Shown in pieces: positions 35,843 to 45,620 of a stretch of DNA of 64,000 nt. The stretch is taken from positions 1-64,000 of the forward strand of contig NZ_PJRT01000024.1 of NCBI RefSeq assembly GCF_002858935.1, in the 5' to 3' direction. Positions within the stretch are counted from its first letter, which is position 1. Every line of letters begins with the position of its first letter. This DNA is from Pantoea endophytica. Its GTDB lineage: Bacteria; Pseudomonadota; Gammaproteobacteria; Enterobacterales; Enterobacteriaceae. Both the position numbers and the translations under genes were made by a program. Under the pieces are notes generated by a model. The model searched no databases and was not told the origin of the DNA. It saw only the letters and a program-made list of their open reading frames with translations.

Positions 35843-36238
35843 ATGAGAAAGTCACGATATAGCGAAGAGCAAATCACAAATGCCATTAAAGCTTCTGAAA
35901 CGGGAGTGAAAGTCAGGGAGATTTGTGAGGAGCTTGGCATTTCCGAGGCCACTTTCTATAGCTGGAAGAAGAAGTTTTCTGGGCTCTCTTCCGAAGAAGG
36001 TAGAAAAATCAAGGAGCTGGAAGATCAGCTACTTAACCTCACGCGTGAGCTGCAATCACTGAGTTCCGATAAAGAGATGCTGCAAAGCGTATTGAAAAAC
36101 TTCTTCACCACCAATGAAAAGCGTCAGGCGGTTAACTTTCTGCAAACGACATTCGACATAGGTACCCGTCGTAGCTGCCGTTTACTGGATATTAGCCGTA
36201 GCGTTTATCATTATCCTGCAGGTACAGATAATCGCTAA
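35843..36238 (+). CDS. IS3-derived double-HTH protein (OrfA joined to OrfB N-terminus)
   Basis: 131 residues. Residues 1-47 are the IS3 OrfA HTH (RKSRYSEEQITNAIKA, GISEATFYSWKKKF). Residues 53-85 form a leucine-rich coiled coil, as in OrfA dimers. Residues 92-125 match the opening of OrfB (EKRQAVNFLQTTF, RRSCRLLDISRSVYHY), itself a second HTH. In intact elements these parts are in different frames and joined by a programmed slip; here they are in one frame. The protein stops just before the DDE catalytic domain, so it cannot transpose. It may be a co-opted DNA-binding protein or a decaying remnant. No ends are visible. AAAGG lies 12 nt before the ATG. Confidence 0.65.
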   Translation: MRKSRYSEEQITNAIKASETGVKVREICEELGISEATFYSWKKKFSGLSSEEGRKIKELEDQLLNLTRELQSLSSDKEMLQSVLKNFFTTNEKRQAVNFLQTTFDIGTRRSCRLLDISRSVYHYPAGTDNR

Positions 36239-37172
36239 TACCATTAAGGCCGATGTTATTTGACCTAATGCTGAGATTTGTTCTTACCAGAAGATATGAA
36301 GATCATTTAATACGGCGTTCACAACATAACAATTCGCACCAATTTTTCCTGATGAATACCATCGCGGAATTGCTTCCTTTTTTGCGGTAAAATAGATTCA
36401 CATCAGCAAAAGTCTCTCTATTCAAGCCATTCTAACGAAGTCCAATCTCATTTCGGTGAGATTGGCGCTTCGATTATTACTTTACCAACATTAATCATCA
36501 GTCCTGAATGCGGATAGTTCTGTTAAGCATTAATGAACAACCGCGTGTAACCGCTCACACACAACCTCTGTTTTCATCTGGATCTGTTCTGCGATCGATT
36601 CGTCAATCGTTTGACGCGCGTAGACCATAACTCCCTCTTCTGTTGCCAGGAATAATCCTGATAACAAAGGTTACCTGTCCTAAACAATAACGGCCAAAAA
36701 GCGGGAAATAAGTTAAATTCCTGCACCCTATTCATCGCTACGCTTAATGGTTTTTTGCCAAAGGTTAATGGAATCTTTCTTAACATCTCTCGATTCCCTT
36801 AAGCAAAAAGTGGTTTTCAAGTGCCAATCTTCAGTGCCAAATGGCAATAAACGGTAGGTTAGATGCATGTTTTTGCGCGTTAATGCGTCGGTTTTTTACG
36901 CTTTAGGGCCTGCGATAGCCAGGAAGATCGGAGATTTGTGAAGGTTCAGGAAGCCTTAATACGGTTAAACACTCATGCGCCGGATGAAACGGTATGACTT
37001 TTTATGACAAATCAGCGCTAAAAAGAGGGCTGCAATTAGCCAAAATGTTATATCGATGGCCAGCTGAGCGCCTGAATGGGCGAAGAGGCGAGTGAAAAGG
37101 GTTAGTCAAATTCTTAAAATACAGCGTAGTACGCTGCCGAAATGATTTTTCAGCAGCGCTGATTTTGATGAC
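36239..37172. other. 934-bp stretch without a convincing gene
   Basis: AT-rich and gene-poor. A strong bulged hairpin (CGAAG-t-CCAATCTCA / TGAGATTGG-cg-CTTCG, 36436-36472) with a following ATTATTACTTT could terminate the gene at 35843. In the +1 frame just beyond that gene's stop a short stretch reads QIIANTIKA, which may be an OrfB remnant. Small open frames (e.g. 36574-36786 minus) have no ribosome site or family likeness. The repeated AGTGCCAA near 36820-36837 is noted without explanation. Confidence 0.5.
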
Positions 37173-38126
37173 CTATACCGCAGTGATGTGCGGCTGGGGT
37201 TTAATACGCATCGCGTAGATCACGCCAATAATCAAACAACCAATGCCAAGCGCGGTTAGCAACGGCGGCCAGCTTTGTCGCCACAGAAATGTCCACAGCA
37301 AACCGGCTAAGGTTTCGAACACAATCAGCGGCCCCATGATCACCGTCGGCACGCGTTGGCTGGCCGCATTCCAGCAGAGCGTGCCCAACCATGAGCAAAT
37401 CAGCCCGATACCTAACATCAATAATAGAAAGCGTTGCGGCTGCGTCCCGAATGGCAGCGCAAATGCAGGTTGCTGCCAGTGAAGCTGCACGCAGACTAAT
37501 AGATAGAACACTATTGCCAGCGGCAGCGTCACCAAACCTTGTGCCGTCGCCCAGCTGGATGGCTTGTGCTGGGGATGCGCGCGTAACCATAAACCATTAC
37601 GCAGCGGATACCATGTCCAGCATGCCACCGCCAGAACCGCTAACCCTAAACCGGTGAGATAGCGTGACCAATCAAAATCGGGGCCTTGCGTCTGGAGTTC
37701 GGCGGCATTCACGCAAGCCAGGCCCACAGCAATAATCAGCAACGCTGGCGTCAATTTACGCCACGGCAAGCGCCCTTCAAGATGGCCATAACAGAGATTG
37801 GCCGTCACGGTAATCACCACCGGCAAGGTGCCGATAATCATGGTAGAAATGGGCGCACCGGTGCGTTGAATCGCGCTGGCGAGAAACGCGTAATAGAGCA
37901 AATTGCCAATCAGCGACAGCTTCAGCGCTTCAATCCAGTCTTTGCGCGACAGCTGACGCAAACGACGGCGATCCAGCCAGGCGAGCGGCAACACCACCAA
38001 ACCAAAGGCAACGTAGCGTCCGGCCGATTGCAAGGTGCCGGGATAATCCGGTATTAACAGCGGGCCCACAAAGATCAATCCCCACATCAGTCCCGCCGCC
38101 AGCGCAAACAGTATTCCAGCAAACAT
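37173..38126 (-). CDS. DMT-superfamily (EamA-type) exporter
   Basis: 317 residues with ten membrane helices in two EamA halves (about 1-140 and 150-305). Typical features are GLMWGLIFVGPLLI at the start, STMIIGTLPVVITV closing the first half, and a polar link between halves. Members export amino acids, metabolites or drugs; the substrate here is unknown. The ATG at 38126 is preceded by AAAGGAAGAGTTT, better than the upstream start. Lies 72 bp behind an AraC-type gene on the same strand, probably a regulator-exporter unit. Confidence 0.82.
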   Translation of the reverse strand: MFAGILFALAAGLMWGLIFVGPLLIPDYPGTLQSAGRYVAFGLVVLPLAWLDRRRLRQLSRKDWIEALKLSLIGNLLYYAFLASAIQRTGAPISTMIIGTLPVVITVTANLCYGHLEGRLPWRKLTPALLIIAVGLACVNAAELQTQGPDFDWSRYLTGLGLAVLAVACWTWYPLRNGLWLRAHPQHKPSSWATAQGLVTLPLAIVFYLLVCVQLHWQQPAFALPFGTQPQRFLLLMLGIGLICSWLGTLCWNAASQRVPTVIMGPLIVFETLAGLLWTFLWRQSWPPLLTALGIGCLIIGVIYAMRIKPQPHITAV

Positions 38127-38198
38127 AAACTCTTCCTTTATATGCATTCCGCTGCAGTGTGACGCAGGCGGGGGCTAAAGGCTTGTAGCAGATTGCGG

Positions 38199-39029
38199 TT
38201 AGCGTGAAGGGAACACTTGTTTTTGATAGCGGCCCGGCGTGATGCCGTAGCGATGCGCGAAGGCGCGGGTGAGATGAGCCTGATCGGTAAGACCAACCGA
38301 TGCCGCGACGGTTGCCGCACTGTCGCCGCGTGCCAGCTGCTGTTTTGCTGCGAACAGACGAAAAGCCATCAGCATTTGATGCGGCGTGACGTGGAAGTGT
38401 TGTTTAAAACTGCGCAGGAAATGCCACGGCGACAGTGATGCCAGCGCAGCAAGTTCTTCGAGGCGCACCGGTTCGGCGAGATTTTCACGCAAATAGTCTC
38501 TTACCGCATCAAAGCGATGTGCACCTTCGACAGGTCGCTGCTGTCCCTGACGCGCCAGCGGACGCATTAACTCCAGCAGTTCGAGCAAAATGCTTTCACG
38601 CTCCAGCGGGGTTTCCGCCTGCCACATCTGCGCCAGCAATTGAGAAAACGGCTGCGCCAGACGCGCATCGGTGCGCAGAGCATCGGTGAACCACCAATGA
38701 CGATCGCCGGTCAGACGATCCATCTCCTGCGGATCGATATAGATCATGCGATAACGCCAGCCTTCGTCGCAGGCAGATTCACCGGTGTGCAGCTCGTCAG
38801 GATTCATCATCACCAGCGAATGCTGCGGCGCGGTGTAACTGGCTCCGCGATAGCGAAAGCGCTGGGCGCCGGATTCGATAGTGCCGATGCCAAAGGCTTC
38901 ATGGGTATGCGGTTCAAAAGCGTAGCGGGAGATGTGCGCCTGATACAGCTCGATGCCCGGCAGCTCAGCAAAATGCTGAAACTGCGCACGATCTTGCTCA
39001 CAAGGAAAGATTTCAGGAACCACCTTCAC
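38199..39029 (-). CDS. AraC-family regulator
   Basis: 276 residues from a GTG start. The N-terminal cupin domain (LYQAHISRYAFEPHTHEAFGIGTIESG, with the H-T-H/E pattern, then MMNPDELHTGESA) is of the AraC_binding type. The C-terminal double HTH is clear (VRLEELAALASLSPWHFLRSFKQHF, and VAASVGLTDQAHLTRAFAHRYGITPGRYQK). The GTG at 39029 is chosen because GGAGG lies six bases upstream, the best ribosome site in the region; ATG starts further upstream have none. It probably controls the downstream exporter. Divergent from the isochorismatase gene. Confidence 0.85.
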   Translation of the reverse strand: MKVVPEIFPCEQDRAQFQHFAELPGIELYQAHISRYAFEPHTHEAFGIGTIESGAQRFRYRGASYTAPQHSLVMMNPDELHTGESACDEGWRYRMIYIDPQEMDRLTGDRHWWFTDALRTDARLAQPFSQLLAQMWQAETPLERESILLELLELMRPLARQGQQRPVEGAHRFDAVRDYLRENLAEPVRLEELAALASLSPWHFLRSFKQHFHVTPHQMLMAFRLFAAKQQLARGDSAATVAASVGLTDQAHLTRAFAHRYGITPGRYQKQVFPSR

Positions 39030-39150
39030 GACACACCTCCGGGAAAAATCGCTTATAAGCATGCGCGGCAGTGGCGATAAATGCAAAGCGGATTTGCTTT
39101 ACCTCGTTGCGAGTTCACCGGACACTGTCAAAACTTAACAGGAGATCAAA

Positions 39151-39678
39151 ATGGCTAATCGTGTGGTTGTGGTAGTGGATATGCAAAATGGCGTGCTGGC
39201 ATCGCCGCGTTTTGATCGTGCCGGACGCTGCGAGCGGATCAATCAGTTAACCGCTGCGGCCGATCAGGTGATCTTCATCCAGCACGTTGGGCCAGGTTTA
39301 GAGGTCAATTCAGCAGGCTGGGCCATCGTCCCCGAGTTGAATCAGCTGGCCAACGCCATCTTTGTCAATAAAACCGCCTGCGACAGTTTCTGGCAAACCG
39401 ATCTCGCCGCTCAGCTCGACCAACGCGGTATTAAAAGCTTCGTTATTTGCGGCTGCGCGACCGATTACTGTGTCGATACCACCATCAAAGTCGGCGCCAG
39501 CCTCGGCTATCACATCACCGTCGCCGCCGATGCGCATACCACCGCCGACCGCACCTATGTTTCCGCACAACAGCAAATTAATCAGCACAACGAAGTGTGG
39601 GCCGATTTGATTATGCCGGGCAACCCGGTGCTGGTACGTGAGACGGAAGCGTTATTGCGGGAATGGCGACCGCATTAG
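39151..39678 (+). CDS. Isochorismatase-family cysteine hydrolase
   Basis: 175 residues. The catalytic set of this alpha/beta hydrolase family is present: acidic residue in VVVDMQNGV (D10), lysine in FVNKTACDSF (about 71) and nucleophile cysteine in FVICGCATDYCVDTT (about 106-112). Members hydrolyse amides such as nicotinamide, ureidoacrylate or N-carbamoyl compounds, or isochorismate; the exact substrate cannot be told. ACAGGAGATCAAA precedes the ATG. Divergent from the AraC/exporter pair and followed by a toxin-antitoxin module. Confidence 0.85.
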   Translation: MANRVVVVVDMQNGVLASPRFDRAGRCERINQLTAAADQVIFIQHVGPGLEVNSAGWAIVPELNQLANAIFVNKTACDSFWQTDLAAQLDQRGIKSFVICGCATDYCVDTTIKVGASLGYHITVAADAHTTADRTYVSAQQQINQHNEVWADLIMPGNPVLVRETEALLREWRPH

Positions 39679-39700
39679 AGGTTCTGCTATTGAAAACTTC

Positions 39701-39735
39701 TGACAAGTGTCAATAATAGAGTATGACATTTGTCA
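39701..39735 (+). promoter_or_regulatory. Twin palindromic operator of the Xre-RES pair
   Basis: Two copies of TGACA-NN-TGTCA (39701-39712 and 39724-39735) sit 23 bp apart, about two helix turns. With flanking bases they also form one larger inverted repeat (39699-39737). They lie 16-50 bp before the antitoxin start, in promoter position, fitting autorepression by the antitoxin. Confidence 0.7.
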
Positions 39736-39750
39736 GACCTGGAGAATTTT

Positions 39751-40194
39751 ATGAGAGCCTACATTCCTGATGGCAAATCACATGACAATGCACTTTGGCG
39801 CTTTGCTGGCTTACCCCCACGCGGATTGGAGCTAACTCGCATGCTTGAGGCGGGCTTGCCGGTCGCGGTGATTGATGACATTCGTCATTGGTCGGCAATG
39901 AGTAGAGCCGAAATTATGAAGGTCACTGGCATCAATGAGCGAAATATTGCCCGCCGTAAAAGCGCAGGTAAAAGCTTGTCACCCGATGAGAGCGAACGCA
40001 TAGCCCGCTTCGTCCGAGTGATGGATGCAGCCGTTCAATTGTTTGGTGGTAATAAAGAAGATGCTACGCAATGGTTAAGCCGGCCGGTCAAAGGATTAGG
40101 CAACATTGCACCTATTACATTGCTAGCCACGGAAAGCGGCGCACTGGATGTGCTCGATTTGATTGGCCGTTTGGAGCATGGTGTCTTCTCGTGA
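39751..40194 (+). CDS. Xre/MbcA/ParS-type antitoxin
   Basis: 147 residues. Residues about 35-85 hold an Xre-like helix-turn-helix (MSRAEIMKVTGINERNIARRKSAGKSLSPDESERIARF). The C-terminal toxin-binding domain (DUF2384) follows: ATQWLSRPVKGLGNIAPITLLATESGALDVLDLIGRLEHGVFS, whose tail plugs the toxin active site in characterised pairs. ATG at 39751 has GGAG 6 nt before it; a TTG seven codons earlier is ignored. It overlaps the toxin gene by 4 bp. Confidence 0.92.
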   Translation: MRAYIPDGKSHDNALWRFAGLPPRGLELTRMLEAGLPVAVIDDIRHWSAMSRAEIMKVTGINERNIARRKSAGKSLSPDESERIARFVRVMDAAVQLFGGNKEDATQWLSRPVKGLGNIAPITLLATESGALDVLDLIGRLEHGVFS

Positions 40195-40652
40195 TTTTCT
40201 ATCGGCTAACCAAAACGCTATACGCTTCTGAAGCCTGGACCGGCAACGGTGCGAAACAGTACGGTGGCCGCTGGAATCACAAAGGCCACGCAACCATTTA
40301 TGTCGCAACCTCGGTTTCACTTGCTGCACTTGAAGTGCTGGTGCACGTTTCGAACGAGTCGATTTTGGATGATTACACTTTATTCAGCATCGAGATTCCT
40401 GACGATGAAGTCTCCTATATTGGAGAAGAATTTTTGCCAACCGATTGGCGACAGGATCCGGCTCCGGTTTCGACTATGGATTTGGGTACAGGTTGGCTTC
40501 AATCGGGGGAAGGTGCAGCGTTGATTATTCCCTCAAGCATTATTCCGATGGAAAATAATGCGATATTGAATCCGGAACATACGGTATTTGAGGATTATCT
40601 GTCGAGCATAAAAAAGCTGCCGTTTTCATTCGATAAGCGATTGATTAAATAA
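40191..40652 (+). CDS. RES-domain toxin (NAD+-degrading type)
   Basis: 153 residues from a GTG that overlaps the antitoxin stop (GTGA). The RES fold is marked by IFYRLTKTLYASEAWTGNGAKQYGGRWNHKG, IYVATSVSLAALEVLVHV and the C-terminal SGEGAALIIPSSIIPMENNAILNPEH. The R, Y, E and S residues expected for NAD+ breakdown are present in these motifs. Homologues deplete cellular NAD+ and arrest growth when free of antitoxin. A longer frame upstream lies inside the antitoxin gene and is not used. Confidence 0.92.
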   Translation: MIFYRLTKTLYASEAWTGNGAKQYGGRWNHKGHATIYVATSVSLAALEVLVHVSNESILDDYTLFSIEIPDDEVSYIGEEFLPTDWRQDPAPVSTMDLGTGWLQSGEGAALIIPSSIIPMENNAILNPEHTVFEDYLSSIKKLPFSFDKRLIK

Positions 40653-40679
40653 TAAAAATATCTTTTTTGAGCAATAAAA

Positions 40680-40698
40680 AGCCCCGCATTGCGGGGCT
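40680..40698. terminator. Terminator between RES toxin and ssb
   Basis: AGCCCCGC-ATT-GCGGGGCT with a T-run on the minus strand (TTTTTATTG), serving ssb; it can also stop the rightward toxin message. Confidence 0.85.
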
Positions 40699-40724
40699 CT
40701 AAACAGATACTACATTCTGTATTT

Positions 40725-41279
40725 TTAGAACGGAATATCGTCGTCAAAATCCATTGGCGGTTCGTTGTTGGCTGGCGCGCTCTGCTGCTGTGGACGCTGC
40801 TGCGCACCGCCGCTGAACTGGTTGCCACCGCCTTGCGGCTGCTGTTGTGGCTGCTGTGGCTGGCCCCAACCGTTATTATTGCCGCCGCCCTGGCCGCCCG
40901 CCGGTGCGCCACCTGCGTTCGCGCCCTGCTGACGTCCGCCCAGCATCTGCATGGTGCCGCCAACGTTAACCACCACTTCAGTGGTGTATTTTTCCTGGCC
41001 GGCTTGATCGGTCCATTTGCGGGTACGCAGCTGACCTTCGATGTAAACCTGAGAACCTTTACGCAGGTATTCGCCAGCCACTTCCGCCAGCTTGCCGAAC
41101 AGCACAACGCGGTGCCATTCCGTGATCTCTTTGTTTTCACCGGTTGTCTTATCGCGCCAGCTTTCTGACGTGGCCAGCGTAATGTTGGCTACCGCGCCAC
41201 CATTTGGCATGTAGCGCACTTCCGGATCCTGACCCAGATTCCCGACTAGAATCACTTTGTTTACGCCACGACTGGCCAT
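40725..41279 (-). CDS. ssb: Single-stranded DNA-binding protein
   Basis: 184 residues (E. coli 178). N-terminal OB fold (1-115: [38 protein letters not shown]), a Gly/Gln-rich flexible linker (about 116-170) and the acidic tail [10 protein letters not shown], which recruits repair and replication partners. Divergent from uvrA with a LexA box between. Confidence 0.97.
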   Translation of the reverse strand: MASRGVNKVILVGNLGQDPEVRYMPNGGAVANITLATSESWRDKTTGENKEITEWHRVVLFGKLAEVAGEYLRKGSQVYIEGQLRTRKWTDQAGQEKYTTEVVVNVGGTMQMLGGRQQGANAGGAPAGGQGGGNNNGWGQPQQPQQQPQGGGNQFSGGAQQRPQQQSAPANNEPPMDFDDDIPF

Positions 41280-41402
41280 GTTGCTGTCTCCCGATGAGTT
41301 GATGCTAAAAGTCTAAGCGAAAAATTGTATCACGTCACATTGGCGTGTGCCCACTTTAGAGCGGGATTCCAAAATTTATCGGCGGACAGAATAGCAAAAA
41401 CA

Positions 41403-41418
41403 CTGGATATTTATTCAG
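41403..41418 (+). promoter_or_regulatory. LexA box in the ssb-uvrA gap
   Basis: CTGGATATTTATTCAG is CTG-N10-CAG with an AT-rich centre, close to the E. coli uvrA SOS box. It lies 84 bp before uvrA and may act on both genes. Confidence 0.85.
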
Positions 41419-41501
41419 TTTATTTTTTGTGCCATAATGGACCGTTTCTGCTGGTCGTGCTGGCAAGGCATGGCGAGTGTTGTTCAATCCGGGAAAGGTG
41501 A

Positions 41502-44330
41502 ATGGATAAGATCGAAGTCCGCGGTGCTCGCACCCATAATTTGAAGAACATCAACCTGATCATCCCTCGCGATAAGCTCATTGTGGTCACCGGTCTGTCA
41601 GGTTCCGGTAAGTCTTCGCTGGCGTTTGATACGCTGTATGCGGAAGGCCAGCGTCGCTATGTCGAGTCGCTTTCGGCCTATGCGCGCCAGTTTCTTTCAT
41701 TAATGGAGAAACCGGACGTTGACCATATTGAAGGTCTTTCGCCCGCCATCTCCATTGAGCAGAAATCGACTTCGCATAACCCGCGTTCCACTGTCGGCAC
41801 CATTACCGAAATTCATGACTACCTGCGCCTGCTGTTCGCGCGCGTGGGTGAACCGCGTTGTCCGGATCATGACGTTCCACTGGCGGCGCAAACCGTGAGT
41901 CAAATGGTCGATCAGGTGCTGTCGCAGGAAGAAGGCCGTCGTCTGATGCTGCTGGCGCCGGTGGTGAAAGATCGCAAAGGCGAACACACCAAAACGCTGG
42001 AAAACCTCGCCGCGCAGGGCTATATCCGTGCGCGTATCGATGGCGAAGTGTGCGATCTGTCGGATCCACCGAAGCTGGAGTTACAGAAGAAGCACACCAT
42101 CGAAGTGGTGATTGACCGCTTCCGCGTGCGCGAGGACCTGGCAACGCGTCTGGCCGAATCCTTTGAGACCACGCTGGAACTGAGCGGTGGCACGGCGATC
42201 GTCGCCGATATGGACGATACCAGCGCCGAAGAGATGCTGTTCTCGGCCAACTTTGCCTGCCCAATCTGTGGCTACAGCATGCGTGAACTCGAACCGCGCC
42301 TGTTCTCGTTCAACAACCCGGCTGGCGCCTGCCCGACCTGCGATGGCCTGGGCGTGCAGCAATATTTTGATCCCGATCGAGTGGTGCAGAACCCCGAGCT
42401 GTCGCTGGCCGGAGGCGCCATCCGCGGCTGGGATCGCCGTAACTTCTACTACTTCCAGATGCTGCGCTCGCTGGCAGAGCATCTGCAATTCGATGTTGAA
42501 GCTCCGTTTAACAGCCTAAGCGACAAAGCGCGCGAAGTGATTCTGTACGGTTCCGGCAAAGAGAATATCGAATTCAAATACATCAACGATCGCGGTGACA
42601 CCTCAGTGCGCCGCCATCCGTTTGAAGGCGTGCTGCACAACATGGAGCGCCGTTATAAAGAGACGGAATCCAACGCGGTGCGTGAAGAGCTGGCGAAATT
42701 TATCAGCAACCGTGCCTGCGCCAGCTGTGAAGGTACGCGTCTGCGTCGTGAAGCGCGTCATGTTTTTGTTGAAGACACCAACCTGCCGACCATCTCAGAA
42801 ATGAGCATCGGTCACGCGATGGATTTCTTCGCCAACATGAAGCTGAGCGGCCAGCGTGCGCAGATTGCGGAAAAAATCCTGAAGGAGATTGGCGACCGCC
42901 TGAGCTTCCTGGTGAACGTCGGCCTGAATTACCTGTCGATGTCACGCTCGGCGGAAACGCTCTCCGGCGGTGAAGCGCAGCGTATTCGTCTGGCCAGCCA
43001 GATTGGTGCCGGTTTGGTCGGCGTGATGTACGTGCTGGATGAACCCTCAATCGGCCTTCACCAGCGCGACAACGAACGCCTGCTGGGCACGCTGATTCAC
43101 CTGCGCGATCTCGGTAACACGGTGATTGTGGTGGAGCACGATGAGGATGCGATTCGTGCCGCTGACCATGTGATCGATATCGGTCCGGGCGCGGGCGTGC
43201 ACGGTGGTCAGGTGGTTGCCGAAGGTGATGTGCACGCGATCATGGCGAATGAAAATTCCCTGACCGGCCAGTTCCTTAGCGGCAAACGCGAGATTGCGAT
43301 TCCCCAAGAGCGCGTCAAAGGCGATCCAGCCAAAGTGCTGAAACTCACCGGTGCGCGCGGTAACAACCTCAAAGATGTCACGCTGACGATTCCGGTCGGC
43401 TTATTTACCTGCATCACCGGCGTGTCCGGATCGGGTAAATCGACGCTGATCAACGATACGCTGTTCCCGATTGCGCAGCGCCAGCTCAACGGCGCGACCA
43501 CCATCGAAGCCGCGCCTTATCGTGAAATCGCCGGCCTGGAGCATTTCGATAAAGTGATCGATATCGATCAGAGCCCGATCGGTCGCACACCGCGTTCGAA
43601 TCCCGCGACCTACACCGGCATTTTCACTCCGGTGCGCGAACTGTTCGCCGGCGTGCCGGAAGCGCGTTCACGCGGCTACAATCCGGGGCGCTTCAGCTTC
43701 AACGTGCGCGGCGGACGCTGCGAAGCCTGTCAGGGTGACGGCGTGATCAAGGTAGAGATGCACTTTCTGCCCGACATCTACGTGCCGTGCGACCAGTGCA
43801 AAGGCAAGCGCTATAACCGCGAAACGCTGGAGATTAAATACAAAGGCAAGAGCATCCACGAAGTGCTGGATATGACCATCGAAGAAGCACGCGAATTTTT
43901 TGATGCGGTGCCGGCGCTGGCGCGTAAGCTGCAAACGCTGGTCGATGTCGGCCTGTCGTATATCCGTCTGGGCCAGTCAGCTACCACGCTTTCTGGTGGT
44001 GAAGCGCAGCGCGTCAAGCTGGCGCGTGAGCTGTCAAAACGCGGCACAGGCCAGACGCTCTATATCCTCGATGAGCCGACCACCGGCCTGCACTTTGCGG
44101 ATATTCAGCAGTTACTGGAAGTGCTGCATCAGCTGCGCGATCAGGGCAACACCATCGTGGTGATTGAGCACAACCTCGACGTGGTGAAAACCGCAGACTG
44201 GATTGTCGATCTCGGCCCGGAAGGCGGCAGCGGCGGCGGTGAAATCCTGGTGTCCGGCACGCCAGAAACGGTGGCGGAGTGTGAAAAATCACACACGGCG
44301 CGTTTCCTTAAGCCAATGTTGAAGAAGTAA
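41502..44330 (+). CDS. uvrA: Excinuclease ABC subunit A
   Basis: Damage-recognition ATPase of nucleotide excision repair, acting as a dimer with UvrB. 942 residues (E. coli 940). Two ABC cassettes: Walker [10 protein letters not shown] near 31 and GVSGSGKST near 640; signature [14 protein letters not shown] and [14 protein letters not shown]; Walker [11 protein letters not shown] and [10 protein letters not shown]. Zinc modules [12 protein letters not shown] and [27 protein letters not shown] are intact. Preceded by a LexA box. Confidence 0.98.
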   Translation: MDKIEVRGARTHNLKNINLIIPRDKLIVVTGLSGSGKSSLAFDTLYAEGQRRYVESLSAYARQFLSLMEKPDVDHIEGLSPAISIEQKSTSHNPRSTVGTITEIHDYLRLLFARVGEPRCPDHDVPLAAQTVSQMVDQVLSQEEGRRLMLLAPVVKDRKGEHTKTLENLAAQGYIRARIDGEVCDLSDPPKLELQKKHTIEVVIDRFRVREDLATRLAESFETTLELSGGTAIVADMDDTSAEEMLFSANFACPICGYSMRELEPRLFSFNNPAGACPTCDGLGVQQYFDPDRVVQNPELSLAGGAIRGWDRRNFYYFQMLRSLAEHLQFDVEAPFNSLSDKAREVILYGSGKENIEFKYINDRGDTSVRRHPFEGVLHNMERRYKETESNAVREELAKFISNRACASCEGTRLRREARHVFVEDTNLPTISEMSIGHAMDFFANMKLSGQRAQIAEKILKEIGDRLSFLVNVGLNYLSMSRSAETLSGGEAQRIRLASQIGAGLVGVMYVLDEPSIGLHQRDNERLLGTLIHLRDLGNTVIVVEHDEDAIRAADHVIDIGPGAGVHGGQVVAEGDVHAIMANENSLTGQFLSGKREIAIPQERVKGDPAKVLKLTGARGNNLKDVTLTIPVGLFTCITGVSGSGKSTLINDTLFPIAQRQLNGATTIEAAPYREIAGLEHFDKVIDIDQSPIGRTPRSNPATYTGIFTPVRELFAGVPEARSRGYNPGRFSFNVRGGRCEACQGDGVIKVEMHFLPDIYVPCDQCKGKRYNRETLEIKYKGKSIHEVLDMTIEEAREFFDAVPALARKLQTLVDVGLSYIRLGQSATTLSGGEAQRVKLARELSKRGTGQTLYILDEPTTGLHFADIQQLLEVLHQLRDQGNTIVVIEHNLDVVKTADWIVDLGPEGGSGGGEILVSGTPETVAECEKSHTARFLKPMLKK

Positions 44331-44338
44331 ATTTCTCT

Positions 44339-44367
44339 CAGGCCCGCCATTGCGGGCCTGTTTTTTT
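44339..44367 (+). terminator. uvrA terminator
   Basis: CAGGCCCGC-CATT-GCGGGCCTG followed by seven T, starting 8 bp past the uvrA stop. Confidence 0.92.
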
Positions 44368-44549
44368 CTGTCGGATTCCGCAACGAAATGCAGGAACAGG
44401 CAAGAATCAGACAACTTCAGGCATATACGCATTCCCCCCTGCTGACTATCCTTACAACGTTCCTTTTGGCGTCCCTTACGCCCTTTATCCCTTCAGTGTG
44501 CTGAACGGGATCCCGCATAGAAATCACGACATATCCTACTGGAGACACC

Positions 44550-45614
44550 ATGAATATTACGCATGCCTATGCCGCACAGGACGCGAAAGCAAAACTCGCC
44601 CCGTTCGATTTTAAGCCACGCGAACTGCGCGCTCATGATGTGCAGATTGAAGTGTTGTACTGCGGCGTCTGCCACTCGGACCTGCATACCGCGCGCAACG
44701 AATGGCGCAACACCATTTTTCCTGTGGTGCCTGGCCATGAAATTGTCGGTCGCGTGACGGCCGTTGGCGCTCACACCCACAACTACAAAGTGGGCGATTT
44801 GGTCGGCGTTGGCTGTATGGTTGATTCCTGCCGCAGCTGTCCAAGCTGTCAGGAAGGGCTGGAGCAGTATTGCGAGAATGGCTTCGTTGGTACTTACAAC
44901 GGTGAAGACCGTGAAACCAAAGCCATCACCTACGGCGGTTATTCCACCAGCATGGTAGTAGATGAAAGCTTCGTGCTGCGCGTACCAGAAAATCTCGATC
45001 TGGCGGGCGTTGCGCCACTGCTGTGTGCCGGTATCACCACTTACTCACCGCTGCGCCACTGGAATGTCGGTCCGGGTAAAAAAGTTGGTATCGTTGGTTT
45101 GGGCGGCCTTGGTCACATGGGCGTGAAGCTAGCTCATGCGATGGGCGCACATGTGGTGCTGTTCACCACGTCACCGTCAAAAATTGAAGATGGTAAACGT
45201 CTGGGCGCTGATGAAGTGGTGATCTCGAAAGATGCCGACCAAATGGCCGCACACACCAACAGCTTCGACTTCATCCTGAACACCGTTGCAGCGCAGCACG
45301 ATCTCAACCCGTTCATTGCCCTGCTGAAGCGTGATGGCAACATGACGCTGGTCGGCGCGCCGGAGCACGATCATCCGGCACCGCAGGTCTTCAACCTGAT
45401 CTTGAAACGTCGCAGCATTGCCGGTTCACTGATTGGCGGCATCGCGGAAACCCAGGAAATGCTGGATTTCTGCGGCAAGCACGGTATCACTTCAGATATC
45501 GAACTGATCGCGATGAATCAAATCAACGAAGCCTACGAACGTATGCTGAAAAGCGACGTGAAATACCGCTTCGTGATTGATATTAATACCCTGCGTGAGG
45601 AATCTGCGGCTTAA
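44550..45614 (+). CDS. Zinc-type NADPH-dependent aldehyde reductase, YahK-like
   Basis: 354 residues of the cinnamyl-alcohol-dehydrogenase group. Catalytic zinc ligands are in CGVCHSDLH (C39) and GHEIVGRV (H62, E63). The structural zinc has four cysteines in CRSCPSCQEGLEQYC. The nucleotide motif is GLGGLGHMGVKLAHAMGA. E. coli YahK is very similar (PLLCAGITTYSPLRHW, FDFILNTVAAQHDLN) and reduces a wide set of aldehydes with NADPH. CTGGAGACACC is a good ribosome site. Not at this place in E. coli; an insertion between uvrA and yjbR. Confidence 0.88.
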   Translation: MNITHAYAAQDAKAKLAPFDFKPRELRAHDVQIEVLYCGVCHSDLHTARNEWRNTIFPVVPGHEIVGRVTAVGAHTHNYKVGDLVGVGCMVDSCRSCPSCQEGLEQYCENGFVGTYNGEDRETKAITYGGYSTSMVVDESFVLRVPENLDLAGVAPLLCAGITTYSPLRHWNVGPGKKVGIVGLGGLGHMGVKLAHAMGAHVVLFTTSPSKIEDGKRLGADEVVISKDADQMAAHTNSFDFILNTVAAQHDLNPFIALLKRDGNMTLVGAPEHDHPAPQVFNLILKRRSIAGSLIGGIAETQEMLDFCGKHGITSDIELIAMNQINEAYERMLKSDVKYRFVIDINTLREESAA

Positions 45615-45620
45615 TTCGCC

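Noticed and set aside
36574..36786. 70-codon minus-strand frame in the gene-poor region
   Set aside because: No ribosome site or family likeness; peptide looks like translated AT-rich noncoding DNA.
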